Positions 12,004-24,079 are shown, counted from the stretch's first letter. The stretch: DNA of 64,000 nucleotides from Podarcis raffonei (GCF_027172205.1 NC_070606.1:96234534-96298533), one strand, 5' to 3'. Numbers and translations: made by a program. The notes: a model not told the origin generated them from the letters alone.

Positions 12004-15000
12004 CCACTAATCTTTACATACAAGCTTCATTCTCCTGTAACTGAAGAATTGCATAAATGATGAATTTTCAGATTTGCACTTCCATGAATTTAAAAGTCTT
12101 GAGTGCTGGTGGAAGGATGCAAATTGTGAAGAAGCTCCGCAGAAGCGATCCTGTGCATTTCTGGGGCAGTTAGGTCTCATCTACACAATATCAGTATCAT
12201 ACCAGTAGTCATGGCGCCCCACAAAGGATCCTGGGAGTTGTAGTTTGTTAAGGGTGCTGAAAGTTAGTAGGAAATTCCTAGTCCCCTCAGAGCTGCGATA
12301 CATAGAGAGGTTTAGCAATCAATCCTTCATCCCAAGGAACTCCGAGAATTGTAGCTCCGTGATGGGAATAGGGGCTTCCTATCTCTCAGCACCCGGAATT
12401 CTCTCAGTCTCCCTAATTCATTCAGGGCAGTTTAAACTTAAGTGCTGCTTTAAATGTACAGTTCAGATAGGGCCTTTATCTTGGCCAGGGTAGACTAAGC
12501 ACCAAAGTAGACCTAACTGGGTGGGTGCAATTAACATGCATTTAAAATAAATTGAATTGTAGACACAACCTGGGCAGCACTGAAGGTTGGGAAAGAGAAT
12601 TTAACCCTTACTCTCACAGCCCCACCAAAGTCCCCCCCACACACACACCCAAAGGTGCTATTTGTTGCCAATTCAATACAGTGGTACCTCGGGTTAAGAA
12701 CTTAATTTGTTCTGGAGGTTTGTTCTTAACCTGAAACTGTTCTTAACCTGAGGCACCACTTTAGCTAATGGGGCCTTCTGCTGCTGCCGTGCGGCCGCGC
12801 ACGATTTCTGTTCTCATCCTGAAGCAAAGTTCTTAACCCAAGGTACTATTTCTGGGTTAGCAGAGTCTGTAACCTGAAGCATCTGTAACCTGAAGCGTCT
12901 GTAACCCAAGGTAGTAGTAGAAGAAGAAGAAGAAGAAGAAGAAGAAGAAGAAGAAGAAGAAGAAGAAGAAGAAGAAGAAGAGTTGTTTGGATTTGATATC
13001 CCGCCTTTCACTTAAAGTCTCAAAGCGGCTAACATTCTCCTTTCCCTTCCTCCCACACAACAAACACCCTGTGAGGTGAGTGGGGCTGAGAGACTTCAAA
13101 GAAGTGTGTCTGGCCCAAGGTCACCCAGCAGCTGCATGTGGAGGAGCGGAGACGCGAACCCAGTTCCCCAGATTACGAGACTACCGCTCTTAACCACTAC
13201 ACCACACTGGCTCTGGTACTACTGTACATCCAAACACCTGAAGGCATGCAACAGGTGGTGCAAGCCACAAGCTGCGATGAAATCAGGAGTAGGCAACATG
13301 AGGAGAGATGCTGTACACCTGACCTCCTGGCAGTGGAGTCGCTATTGCTTACCAAGAGGAGTAGAAGAGGTGGGTGCTGAGTGGGCGCGTCAATGGAGCC
13401 AATCTGGCACTCCCACCAATGTGCCTGCACAGATGCTATCTCCCCTGTCATCTTATCCCTCTCCCTCCCAGGAAGAAGGAGCAACTCTGCTGCTGGGAAG
13501 CTAGGTGTGCAGCTGCACCTCTGCTCACCAACCGCTCCTGCTGCGGATTACAACTCCCAACAGCCCCTGCCAACATAGATGGGGGTCACAGATAATGTGA
13601 GTTGTGGTCCACATCTGGAGGACACAGCGCAAGATGTCCCTGCATGAACTCCCCTCTCTTTTTTGGAAATGGAAGGAGCTATAGTTACTTTCTTCAGAAT
13701 TTGCACTGCAAGGGAATCTGCCTTCCCCCTGGGCTATAGAAATGCAGCTGTTACAATCGTCTGTACCTTTGGAATGTGAAAACCGTGCAAGTTCACGTCC
13801 TTCACGGTTTGCCTTGGAACCCCAATTAAAAAGATATATCTTGAACGCTGGATCTCATGAATCACAGCATTGGTGTAGGGCAGCTTCTTCCGATCTTGGT
13901 AGCGAATTGAGTGAGACGAACCGAAAACATCTTCCATCTCCTGGTAGACTTTCTCTGAGGAAAATGGTGGAGAATTAAGTTTTGTTTCGGATGAAACATC
14001 TCAAGTTAAACAAGTTGAGCAATCGTTAAGGGGTATTTGTTCCACAGGAAAGTAGGTATTCCACCTAGACCTGCTGGGGCGGAAAACCTGAATAATGATT
14101 TTCAGAAGGGTAGCCTCTTGCAGCAAGATCTGCCGGGATCTTCCAGAGATCTGGAGCATGGTGCTGTCAGTATGCTGGTGACACACAGCTCTGTCTCTCC
14201 ATTCCATCTGAATCAAGAGAGGCTTTGAAGGTGTTTGCCTGGAAGTAGTAATGGGCTGGATGGGGGCCAATCTGAGAGAAATTCAGGTCCAAGATCAAGA
14301 GGTCAAAATGGCCTCTTGCTGCCATTGCACAGTTCCCTCTCACCTTGAATATCTGGATGTGTCGCCATGAGGAGCAGCGCCCATTGCAGAGTGGTAGCAG
14401 TTGTCTCTGTTCCAGCGATAAAGAGGTCAAAAATACACTGAGCCAGGTTGTCTTCATTGAAGGTAGAATAGGGGTCATCCTTGTTCTGTTGTAAGCAATA
14501 GCGGAGGTTAGATTCAGTTCACAGTGACTCACAGGCCCCAGACAGCTAAATTAAGACCAGTGGATCTTACACTGGTGTAAGCCCTGGAAAATGGGCCTTC
14601 CATATAATATACAAGTATTAATAAAAATTGCAGGCAGCAAAGTGCATCTTTAAATGACGGGGTGCCTCGTTTAAAGATTATACCTGCTGCGACACAGATG
14701 TGCTAAATCAGAAAAGTATACTTTTTGCTTCAAAACTATTGTTTTTTGCATTTATGTACGTAAATTTTATTAATCAACATAAGTGCATACACTGAGGAAG
14801 TTCCAGCTGTCTAGTGAGCAGAGGTCAAACAGTGACTGCCACAAGGAAGACCAGGGATCAGTAGAGGAATTACCACCTGAGTAATCTGATTCCTGCCACT
14901 ATCGGAACACCATGCTATTTCTCTTCTTGATACTAGACCTTAATGTGAGGGTGTTTCCAGGTGACCTGCTTCTTGAGCATTCATCCTGATTTGTTTGTGA

Positions 15001-17110
15001 GGAGGTTAGATGCTGTTGCATCGAAGCAATTGTTACCCCACACTTCCAAGTGCAATTCCCTGTCACTTTCCGTATCTTAGGGGGGGGAGTAGATCATTGT
15101 TCAAAGCCTCCAACAATCATCTATAATCATGCACCCTAAATTTGCTTGTATGCAATTGAATCCCATCCAAAAAAAAAAACCAATGACAGTCTGGAAGGAA
15201 AACCCCATTCTTACTGTGAGAATCTAGTCCAACCCCCTGCAATGCAGGAATCTCAACGAGATCATGCATGGCAGGTGGCCTCCCAGCCTCTGCACACAGG
15301 TAAGCTATGGCACTCCCTCTCACTGGAGGGAGCAATTGCCATCAACCTAGATGGCTTTAGTAGCGTTTTACCTTTTTGCAATCCTACTGGGAAATGATAT
15401 ATAATGAATTGAAGAAAATGTTGAAAATATTTTTTAAAAAAATACAAAAAAACCAGAAGCCTTTTTGTTAGGTATTTTAGGTCAAGACATACCAAAGGAA
15501 ATGAGGACTTTATTTATGTGTGCCACTACAACAACAAGAATGTTGATTACACAAAATTGGAAGACTGGAAAAATACCAACTAAAGAACAGTGGCAAGAGA
15601 AGTTGATGAACTATGCAGAACTGGCAAAAATGACAGATAGACTAAGAGAAAAAGACAACAGAGACTTTGAAAAAGATTGGGAACCACTCATATTATATTT
15701 GCAGAAACAAAGCAGGTCAATAGATTTGATGGCAGGATTTAAATAAACATTCACATTATTAGCATTAGAAAATGTTTTGAAAATAGTGAAAGATGATGGT
15801 GTATTTACTGTTATTTTTATGTCTTTAGGCTTGAAGTTATGTTATTAATAACTTTTTCTGTTAGGAGGTAGCAAAATGGGTGAAAATAGAAACAAACCAG
15901 AAACGCAAGTTGGGGGAAGCCTTGGAGGGGAGGGAGGGAGGAATATATTGTAAATGTTAAGAATATGAGGTATATGTAATGAATGAAAAAGAAGAATGAA
16001 TAAAAAAACAACAACAACAAACAACCTAGATGGCTTTTAAAGAGCGCTATGAACAGCTACTAGCCAGGATGTCTATGCTGTGCCTCGGAGGCAGCAATGC
16101 TTCTGAATCGCAGTTGCTGGAAACCGCAAGAGGGGAGAGTTTCTCTTGTGCTTGAATCCTGCTTGCTAGTTTCCGCAGGCATGCTATTGGCCACTGTGAA
16201 AGCAGGATGTTGGACTAGACGGGCCATTGGCCTGATCCAGCAGCTCTTATTATGTTTCTATACCAGGCTTCCTCAACCTCGGCCCTCCAGATGTTTTGGG
16301 CCTGCAACTCCCATGATAATAAAATAATAATAATAAAAAAATTATTTATATCCTGCCCTCCACAGCCGAAGCTGGGCTCAGAGTGGCTAACAACAGTAAA
16401 AGTAACACAGTTTACATAAAATGACTAATAAGGACGGGGGGATTCCCAGCGGTCCCACAGATGTTATTGTTCGATCGTAACAGAGAATGCAACGATTCAC
16501 TGAAGAAGAAGCATTCGCCCACAAAGCAGTTCCTTACCCTCTCCATATGAGATAGATAGAAATCAATGAAGTCTATTGGCTCATGCACAGTCTGGTCTTC
16601 CTTGTGCTTCGCTATCTCATTCTTCGCAAATGAAACGACCATCTCAATGGAGGACAACGCGGTTTTGTGAGGCCCCGGGAGATATTTCATGACAAACGGG
16701 AGAATTTCGTAGAGCTACAAGGAAAGAAAAGGCAAATCCTATCAGCAACACAACCCACAAGTCAACTCCAACCTCATGCTTATATCTGAAGGAGCGTCTC
16801 CACCCCCATCGTTCTACCCGGACACTGAGGTCCAGCACCGAGGGCCTTCTGGTGGTTCCCTCACTGCGAGAAGCCAAGTTACAGGGAACCAGGCAGAGGG
16901 CCTTCTCGGTAGTGGTGCCTTCCCTGTGGAACGCCTTCCCACCAGATGTCAAAGAGAACAACAACTACCAGACTTTTAGAAGACATCTGAAGGCAGCCCT
17001 GTTTAGGGAAGCTTTTAATGTTTGATGTACTACAGTATTTTAATATTTTTTTGGAAGCCGCAAAGAGTGGCTGGGGAAGCCCAGCCAGATGGGAGGGGTA
17101 TAAATAATAA

Positions 17111-17154
<44 letters not shown>

Positions 17155-17664
17155 GCTTTGGTTTGTTCTTGTGGGCTAGAAATTTCACCCTGAGTGTCTG
17201 AAAGGTGAGATGGAGGAGAAATTCAGTATTGTTCACATTCATAAGGTTACAGGGTGTTGCCCAGATGATTTGGACTACAGCTCCCATCATTCATGATCAT
17301 TGGCCATGCTGCCTCGGGCCGATGGGAGTGGTAGTCCACAGCATCTGGAGTTGACATTGCTGGCTATCCCAGTTTGAACTGATGTCTACTGTAGGCAACC
17401 ACAGTTCACGGGCCTCCCATCTCATGCTCTCCTCCACTTGCCCACCACCAAGCCTAAGCTTCAACCTACTCACGCCATGAAAGAAGCTGCCTCCAAACTG
17501 TAAGCTAATCCGAATGGCTTCTATCAGCCTCAGGAATTCTTTATCTTCAACAGAAAATCGGTATCCAAAGGACATGGCGCATATCACATTGCAGACTGAA
17601 TTGATGATGTGTAAGGATGGGTCAAATGGCTGCCCTGCAGATGAAATCCTAATGAGATCCAATG

Positions 17665-17742
<78 letters not shown>

Positions 17743-20570
17743 TACATACACACATACACAAACACACTTATTATTCTTTTGCTATGCAAAAGGAGAAATT
17801 GTGATTAGTTAACAGCTTTTCAAAATCAGTCTTTCTTGCTCCTTTCATGTGGCCAATCCACACCGTGATCAGCTCCTGCCCGGAAACTAATATTCCCATC
17901 GTGGAAGGACATTTGGATCCAGAATTGGCCTCCACAGTCACTTACGGACTCATTGTTAAAACCGTGTTTATGGAAGACAATCTTAGCGATGAGTGATCAC
18001 CAAAGAAGAAAGAAACCATTAAGAAAGTTCCTTAGTTTAAAAAACAGTTTAACACACTTTGCCTACTTAATAAAATCAGGGTGAGACAATTGCACAATTC
18101 ACAGACAATGTAATGGTCTCAAACAACAGCAAGTCCTGTCACCTCGGCAATCCATCATCTTCCATCAATTTTTTATTTAGGATGCAAACTAGGCACTGAC
18201 TCTTTGCACTGCGGCTGCTAAATATTTGTATTCCCAAGCAATCCCTACCCAGTTTACAGGATGCCAGTGGACTCTTCTCTCTCAGCTTCCAAAACTGAAC
18301 CACTCTACTGCTGTGAGTCCCAGGAAGTTGCCCCAACCCGCAGATTGTCTCAGGCAGAGGTGGATAACAAACCAGCCTGCATTAGCCTCATTTTCTTCTA
18401 TCACATACCCTTTGCACGTGCAAAGATCTCCACAAGCTCAATGGCCGCCTCTTCTATTTGATGCTCCATGCCTTTCTTCCCCAGCCCCAGCTTCCGCATA
18501 GTAACCACGCTGAACCGTCTCTGCTGCTTCCAGGTGTGACCGTTTGAAAGTACAATACCTAAAACCATCACAGACCAGTGAGAAATTATTGCTTACAAAA
18601 TTCATATAAAAGCTATTACATCAGCAGCCTAGAAAACACCAGTGCAGTCCGTGCCGAGGCATTAAAGAACCTAAGAACAGGAAGACTGGTGCAGAATCAA
18701 TTTTTCATTATAGAGTGTTATATCTCTGATGTGGGACACCAGTGAATGTTTCAGAAAATGCATATGAGAAACAAGACCTTCATCATCCAAACTCTTCTTC
18801 ATCATCACTCCCTCTATTACCAAACTCAAGCGCTGAGTACCAACAGGACTAGAGCCAAAATGAGGCCAACAGCAGGGAGGTATCAGCAAGCCCAGTGGGG
18901 TCCTAAGGTTTGCAAAATACCTGGGGCCATCAAGAATCAGAGAAAATTAGCGCATGCGAAAACTACTGTTAAAAGAATTCTTTACATTAGTTTTACTGGT
19001 TACAACTTCTTCTTTTTTTACACTGCAGTACCAGTTCCATTATGGAACTGCGGCTCTTTAATCGATATGCACAGACTGGGAGTGAGTCACTGCCCCAACA
19101 CTTTGCAGGTACAAACAACATTGAAAGAAGAGAAGAAGAAGAGTTTGGATTTGGTATCCTGCTTTATCACTACCCCAAGGAGTCTCAATGCGGCTAACAT
19201 TCTCCTTTCCCTTCCTCCCCCACAACAAACACTCTGTGAGTTGAGTGGGGCTGAGAGACTTCAGAGAAGTGTGACTAGCCCAAGGTCACCCAGCAGCTGC
19301 ATGTGGAGGAGCAGGGAAGCGAACCCGGTTCACCAGATTACAAGTCCACCGCTCTTAACCGCTACACCAGTGCAAACCATCATGAATGCACAGGCCCATG
19401 CTGCTCCCTTTCCCATCCGTGCATGTCCTCTTACTTCCTGCTGAAATCCTGTAACTTTCCATTCCGCAAATGTGGAGGGTTGTCCAGCTTTTGTTGGATA
19501 ATGCAGTAACACTGGGAGGATTGTCCAATATAAATCCACCACTACTCTTGCATCAATGACATGTTGCAGAAGAAGACGCCCATGGGGAAAAGGTACATCC
19601 CATATGGAAGGGTCCTTTGTTTCCTTCACTGGAGAAAAGGCTAGTGAAACCTCCTACTCAAACCAAGAACTTACCCCTATTTTTCCCTGCGCTTTTCACG
19701 AATGGAGTTTCCGGGCGGTCAGCAAAATCATCCGAATGGTTGATTAGTCCTTCCTTGACTGCTTTGTAGCCAGACAGTATGACTGCAGGTATAGGCCCAA
19801 TCCATACAGTGCAAATGTTCCCATATTGCTTTGCCAACTGCCATTCAGATAAAAAAGGAGAAAGAAGAGATTAGTTATATTCAGGATATTTTGGAAGCTT
19901 CAAGTACTGGCTCGTAGGGGCCTTGTGCATTTTGATTTGAATCAACCCCCAGGAAGAAGAGAAGAAGAAGAGTTTGGATTTGATATCCCGCTTTATCACT
20001 ACCCAAAGGAGTCTCAAAGCGGCTAACATTCTCCTTTCCCTTCCTCCCCCACAACAAACACTGTGAGGTGATTTCTTATTGTATTTGTATTCCTTCTTTT
20101 ATTTCTTACACTGTGCATTTTATTGCATTACATTTTTACTCTTATGGAATTAAAATTGTAATACATTTAAATTCAATATGTAAGAAATGAAAAAAGCAAC
20201 AACAACAAAAGCAATTTAAACAATGCAGCGCCTAACACAGCACATTGCAATTGCCACAGCAGGCAGAAAAATCTGCCAAGATGCTCAAGCCCTAGATTTC
20301 ACAGCTGAATAATTATCCACAGTTCTCAAATAAAGGAAATAATTTGCAATGCCTTTTCGTTCTTCCTGTTTTTCAGCTGACGAAGTATTTTGAAAGAAGT
20401 ACCTTCATGAAAGTATCCAGGGAGAGCATGAACCCAAACCGCCACAAGCCTCCGATGATGGGAAGTCGAAGGGGTCCAGGAGGGTAGCGCTTGCGGGACC
20501 AGGGCAGTTTCATCAAGCGCAGAATCTTACGCAGAACCAGAGTAATCAGAGATTCCGATGCTTGCACCAT
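10229..20570 (-). CDS. Cytochrome P450 family 2 monooxygenase, complete nine-exon gene
   Basis: Microsomal haem-thiolate monooxygenase oxidising lipophilic substrates with electrons from P450 reductase at the ER membrane (family knowledge; substrate unknown). Exons, minus strand: 20403-20570, 19675-19837, 18409-18558, 17474-17634, 16538-16714, 14344-14485, 13767-13954, 11443-11584, 10229-10425. All junctions are GT/AG and phases agree, giving 495 aa; exon 2-8 lengths are the CYP2 standard. Motifs: YPPGP (29-33), C-helix WKQQRR (120-125), I-helix AGTETT (297-302), K-helix EIQR (354-357), FNPNHF, haem loop [11 protein letters not shown] with Cys435, end CAVPR plus seven residues. The ATG at 20570 gives the same 56-codon exon 1 as the neighbouring copy; an in-frame ATG at 20633 would add 21 residues. 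The N-terminal anchor is weakly hydrophobic and rich in Arg/Lys, which is unusual. CYP2K or CYP2J-like affinity is possible; I cannot fix the subfamily. Confidence 0.93.
10430..11442. other. Intron 8 of the CYP2 gene
   Basis: No exon or well-defined transposon seen. AT-rich, with old repeat-like text near 10830-11220. Confidence 0.5.
11655..12001 (+). mobile_element. L2-like LINE 3' fragment in CYP2 intron 7
   Basis: Plus-strand copy of the LINE C-terminal region ([20 protein letters not shown], then [13 protein letters not shown]) and 3' UTR gggagccacccagagtggct, ending in an (att)n tract. It is antisense to the host gene. Confidence 0.75.
12170..12490. mobile_element. Possible non-autonomous DNA transposon fragment
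   Basis: Contains the ggatcctgggagttgtagtttg and gaattgtagctccgtgatgg type text seen in short reptile hAT-like elements, in opposed orientation at its two sides. Termini are not clear. Confidence 0.35.
12679..12914 (-). mobile_element. MITE, cagtggtacc family
   Basis: Starts cagtggtacctcgggttaag after a TA dinucleotide (12677-12678) and runs through the family's internal text, inverted relative to 22384. The right end runs into a (gaa)n tract and its inverted terminal repeat is degraded. Confidence 0.65.
12915..12981. repeat. (GAA)n microsatellite
   Basis: About 20 trinucleotide units that also serve as the tail of the adjoining minus-strand SINE. It creates spurious poly-Ser and poly-Phe frames. 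Confidence 0.95.
12982..13211 (-). mobile_element. CORE/MIR-like tRNA SINE
   Basis: The minus strand starts with a tRNA-derived head (A-box like tggttaagag, B-box like gggttcgcgtc), followed by a core with ctgggtgaccttgggcca and a tail ggcgggatatcaaatcc, then (ttc)n. Same family at 19140 and 19955. Confidence 0.75.
14486..15275. other. Part of CYP2 intron 5
   Basis: No exon, RNA or classified repeat recognised. Composition is mixed, with weak AT-rich stretches. Confidence 0.45.
15276..16262 (+). repeat. Unclassified interspersed repeat split by an L1
   Basis: Text on both sides of the L1 (15276-15358 and 16038-16262) reads as one repeat ending actagacgggccattggcct and gatccagcagctctt, a common reptile repeat tail. 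The family was not identified. Confidence 0.45.
15343..16037 (+). mobile_element. L1 LINE, 5'-truncated, with 16-bp target duplication
   Basis: The insertion 15359-16021 carries the last part of L1 ORF2 (about 15465-15746, with [17 protein letters not shown]), a 3' UTR and an A-rich caacaacaac tail. It is bounded by perfect 16-bp repeats caacctagatggcttt at 15343-15358 and 16022-16037. It lies in CYP2 intron 5, antisense to the gene. Confidence 0.85.
16782..17152 (+). mobile_element. L2-like LINE 3' fragment in CYP2 intron 4
   Basis: Plus-strand copy of the same LINE end as at 11655, from the LRERLHP-type region through the 3' UTR to an (att)n tail. Antisense to the host gene. Confidence 0.75.
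17664..17745. repeat. (AT)n(AC)n microsatellite next to CYP2 exon 4
   Basis: A long AT run passes into AC repeats. Its near end is about 30 bp upstream of the exon 4 splice acceptor at 17634 on the coding strand. Confidence 0.95.
17746..18408. other. Distal part of CYP2 intron 3
   Basis: No additional exon, RNA or classified transposon recognised. Confidence 0.45.
19130..19375 (-). mobile_element. CORE/MIR-like tRNA SINE
   Basis: Same family as 12982-13211, full-length in minus orientation with a short (aag)n tail. It lies in CYP2 intron 2, sense to the gene. Confidence 0.72.
19953..20070 (-). mobile_element. CORE/MIR-like SINE, tail fragment
   Basis: Only the 3' part (tail and part of the core) is present, in CYP2 intron 1. 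Confidence 0.65.
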
Positions 20571-20684
20571 GGTCCGGTCTTCCTTTATGCCAGGCAGAGC
20601 CGGGTGAGAGGAATCCCCTTTTTCTGAGGGCATTTTGCGTTCATCAGAGACATCGCCACCTCTCTCATTTTCCTGGCCGGCACC

Positions 20685-20692
20685 TATTTATG
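20685..20692 (-). promoter_or_regulatory. Probable TATA box of the intact CYP2 gene
   Basis: Minus strand reads cataaata about 115 bp upstream of the preferred ATG (20570) and 52 bp upstream of the alternative ATG (20633). Position relative to 20570 resembles that of the clearer TATAAAAG of the second CYP2 locus. Confidence 0.45.
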
Positions 20693-20699
20693 TACTCCA

Positions 20700-21108
20700 C
20701 TTTTGAAAGACAAAGTGGACTCATCCGACTCTAACTAACTAGCATTTATTATAATTATCTATTTATAGCACACCCTCATGACTGTAACTGTTATCAAGAT
20801 GGCTAATTGTTTTATCCCCATTATATTATAGTCTGGGTTTCCATTGCAGTGAATCAAAATGTTTCTGTCCTGTGACAGCCTTTGGATCTTGGTTTTGTTT
20901 TCTAGTCATTCTTGCTAGCCTCCCTTCCTCTACTGTTCTGTTACGGATTCTGTTACAGCAATAGTTATTTTTATAGTATTTGTTCATTTTATACGAATTT
21001 TGTTTTCACTTCACTTCTTGTAAACAGAAAACTGGGATATCAGGGTTGTATTTAACTAACTCTTAAGTAGGGTGAGCTGCTTGTCCCATATTAAACCTAG
21101 GTCTTGCA

Positions 21109-21144
<36 letters not shown>

Positions 21145-21384
21145 TCTCTGACATACTTTATTAGATTAACTTCAGTATAAAGAACCAAAACAATTCCTGG
21201 GGGTTTTCTCCTCCTGTCCACTTCCATGTCTCCAATAGTTCTATAGCTCAGGCAAGTTTATCCCAGCATAAACATGCTGTCACAAAGATGAGCAAATTAT
21301 CCATTTCATTTTCTCATTTTTCCATTCATCAGTTCAGTCCCCCAAATTTCTGCCTCAGTTATTTCTTGGAAAAAAATTAAATCC

Positions 21385-21427
<43 letters not shown>

Positions 21428-22360
21428 TTATTTATACCCCGCCCATTCACCAGCACTTTCCTGCAAATTTCTCCTAATATACCACACCTTTGTAATTTTT
21501 GCCTAATATGCATATTTCTTGCATGCAGTTTTGCCCACACTGTATGTTACTTTGACTAATACATGCATGCTTATGCATGCTTCACCCTAGCATATGCATC
21601 TTTCTGAAACATCCTCATCCCTTATCGCAACATATATATCGTTTAACATGCATCCAGTTTTGCCATCTGATTAACCAAGGAAAGGGGCCCTATGAATTTC
21701 CTGTTTTGGAAGTTCCTCGGGTCACATGCAGCATTTGCTAATTTTGGAATTGCTGGTATATATCCAAACACTGAGTTACGACTCAAGTATTTGCCTGAGT
21801 TTTCTTCCAACTCTAAGCCACCTACAGTTTTGCTGCAAGTAACAGACTAACGATATTATCTTTCTAGCTAAACTGTCCTACCTGTTTCCATCCACTGTTG
21901 AGCAATACGAAACAGGGGTTCAGCAGCATGTCATGATCCTTTAAGTGATGTGTTGTTATTTCATTTTGCCTGCTACCTTCCTATTTTCAAAACTTTTTCA
22001 TGGGGCCATAAGAGCCCTGCTGGCAGGACCATACCTAGGGGTTGGCCAGGTGGGCATTTGGGCGCTCACTCCAACTTGCTTGTCTCATGCACAACTAAAC
22101 ATGGTAGGTACTTAGGAAGTTGAAGCCACCCTCCCTTTCATAGCCGGCTGATTGATGCTCCAGGATAGCCAATAGTGGAGCAGCAGCCTTTTCAAAGGGC
22201 AGAGAGAGAAAGAGCAGGGTCCCACCGCTGAGTTTGAGTAATGAGTGTGTTTTGTTTTGTTTTGTTTTGTTTTGTTTCGTTTGTAAGATGAAACACGTGG
22301 CCAGGCATTTGGGGAAGGGGGCTTTCTTTGTTTTGGTCCACTGCCTTCCATTTTTTTACT
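20700..22360. other. Intergenic AT-rich DNA upstream of the CYP2 gene
   Basis: Contains (att)n at 21109-21145, (aat)n at 21387-21430 with a LINE-tail remnant ataccccgcccattc, and (ttttg)n at 22245-22277. No genes recognised. Confidence 0.55.
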
Positions 22361-22870
22361 TACTTACTTAATTTATTAATATACAGTGGTACCTCGAGTT
22401 ACATACGCTTCAGGTTACAGACTCCGCTAACCCAGAAATAGTGTTTCTGGTTAAGAACTTTGCTTCAGGATCTAGAACAGAAATTGTGTTCTGGTGGCGC
22501 AGTGGCAGCAGGAGGCCCCATTAGCTAAAGTGGTGCTTCAGGTTAAGAACAGTTTTAGGGTAAGAACGGACCTCCAGAACGAATTAAGTACTTAACCCGA
22601 GGTACCACTGTACCACCCTATACCCGGAGGTCTAAGAGTGGTTCATAGAACAAAATCAAAGTATAAAACCACAAAACCAATAACCCTGCCCCCCAAAAAT
22701 AAAACCACATTTTAAAAGGACATAGGATGTCAATCAAATCAACCAAAGGCCTGGTTAAAAAGGAACGTTTTTGCCTGGTGCCTAAAGGTGTATAATGAAG
22801 GCACCAGGTGAACTTCTGTTATTAGCATTTTGTCCCAGAAGCAGCAGCTCTGGTGCCTGTGAATATGAGG
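22360..22870 (-). mobile_element. LINE 3' end (L2/CR1-like), carrying a MITE
   Basis: Minus strand has the 3' end text ggcaccttcattatacac and ctttaggcaccaggc also seen at 39.5, 40.4 and 56.4 kb. The MITE 22384-22610 lies within its 3' tail. Confidence 0.6.
22384..22610 (+). mobile_element. MITE, cagtggtacc family, complete
   Basis: 227 bp with inverted ends cagtggtacctcg...cgaggtaccactg and TA target duplications at 22382-22383 and 22611-22612. The best-preserved copy in the window. Confidence 0.85.
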
Positions 22871-23207
22871 TGTCCTCTATTAATCCTGCCAATTAATAGT
22901 TTTTGGAAATATGCCCCCCCCCGGACCCTTGTCACACACAGAACTAAATGCATATTTTATGATGGCACATGCCACCTACAAGTGTGAGAATTGGTTGTGT
23001 TTTTTTATTTTTAAAAAATCAGTATTTTTTTCAGCACTTCTTATTTCCCTCTATTGCAGACCAACCTTGTTACCCCTTATATTACAAATGCAGAGACTGG
23101 CAGAATCGCTAGGACTTCGTGACTTTCTTCTAGGCAAATGCTGGAACTGCAAATGGTGACCTGCTCAGGGAAGCCATTCTAGTCTGTTTAAAGAGGCAGG
23201 ACTGGGC

Positions 23208-23313
23208 TGGCCCAAGAATCCGGGGATTATATCTCTAGGAGAAGACTAGGGGGTCTCCAAACAAACTTGGATTCTTTGGGGGACTCCGTGACTGTTAAAG
23301 TGGTATAAGAGTG
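23208..23313 (+). repeat. Source copy of a 106-bp inverted duplication
   Basis: Identical, by eye, to the reverse complement of 23799-23904. Starts tggcccaagaatccgg and ends gtggtataagagtg. Confidence 0.9.
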
Positions 23314-23334
23314 CTTTAAATGATGCTTTAATTA

Positions 23335-23413
23335 AGATTCCTGCATTGCAGGGGGTTGGACTAGATGACCCTCAGGGTCCCTTCCAACTCTACAATTCTG
23401 TGATTCTATGAAT
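23335..23413 (+). mobile_element. tRNA-Lys SINE tail (CR1-type 3' end)
   Basis: Carries cctgcattgcagggggttgg and the terminal attctgtgattctatga, which are the shared SINE/CR1 3' tail. The tRNA head is missing. Confidence 0.65.
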
Positions 23414-23578
23414 GCTATAGATAACAAATGGCCGGGAATCTACATTTACCATTCTTCTGATAGGCAGAAATTCAGCAGGTGGGGAGGATGTGAGTCATTG
23501 CAATTAATGTGCATTGCTAGCTTAGTTCCATAAATTTCATTGGGTCTACTCTATCAGTTTGTTTTTTTTCAGCCTACT

Positions 23579-24077
23579 AAGAGGCTTCAAGGGACACGGG
23601 TGGCACTGTGGGTTAAACCACTGAGCCTAGGGCTTGCCGATCAGAAGGTCGGCGGTCCAAATCCCCGCGACGGGGTGAGCTCCTGTTGCTCGGTCCCAAC
23701 TCTTGCCAACCTAGCAGTTCGAAAGCACATCAAAGTGCAAGTAGATAAATAGGTACCGCTTTGGCAGGTACCTATATACCACTCTTATACCTATATACCA
23801 CTCTTATACCACTTTAACAGTCACGGAGTCCCCCAAAGAATCCAAGTTTGTTTGGAGACCCCCTAGTCTTCTCCTAGAGATATAATCCCCGGATTCTTGG
23901 GCCATGCACTGCTCTGGTTCGCCAGAAGCGGCTTAGTCATGCTGGCCACATGACCCAGAAGCTGTACTCCGGCTCCCTCAGCCAGTAAAGCGAGATGAGC
24001 GCCGCAACCCCAGAGTCGGCCACGACTGGACCTTATGGTCAGGGCTCCCTTTACCCTTTACCTTTAAGAGGCTTCAA
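23579..24077 (+). mobile_element. Sauria-type SINE with embedded inverted duplication
   Basis: The SINE 23591-24065 is bounded by perfect 12-bp duplications aagaggcttcaa (23579-23590 and 24066-24077). It has a tRNA-like head (gtgggttaaaccactgagcc, B-box ggtccaaatccc), a body with agcagttcgaaagcacatca and a BovB-like tail agagtcggccacgact. Its middle, after gcaagtagataaataggtac, is replaced by two ctatataccactcttatac direct repeats and a 106-bp inverted copy of 23208-23313. Confidence 0.85.
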
Positions 24078-24079
24078 AT

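Noticed and set aside
11817-12023. Poly-Asn, poly-Ser and poly-Phe frames (also near 12.9 and 17.1 kb)
   Set aside because: They are translations of (att)n and (gaa)n tracts, not proteins.
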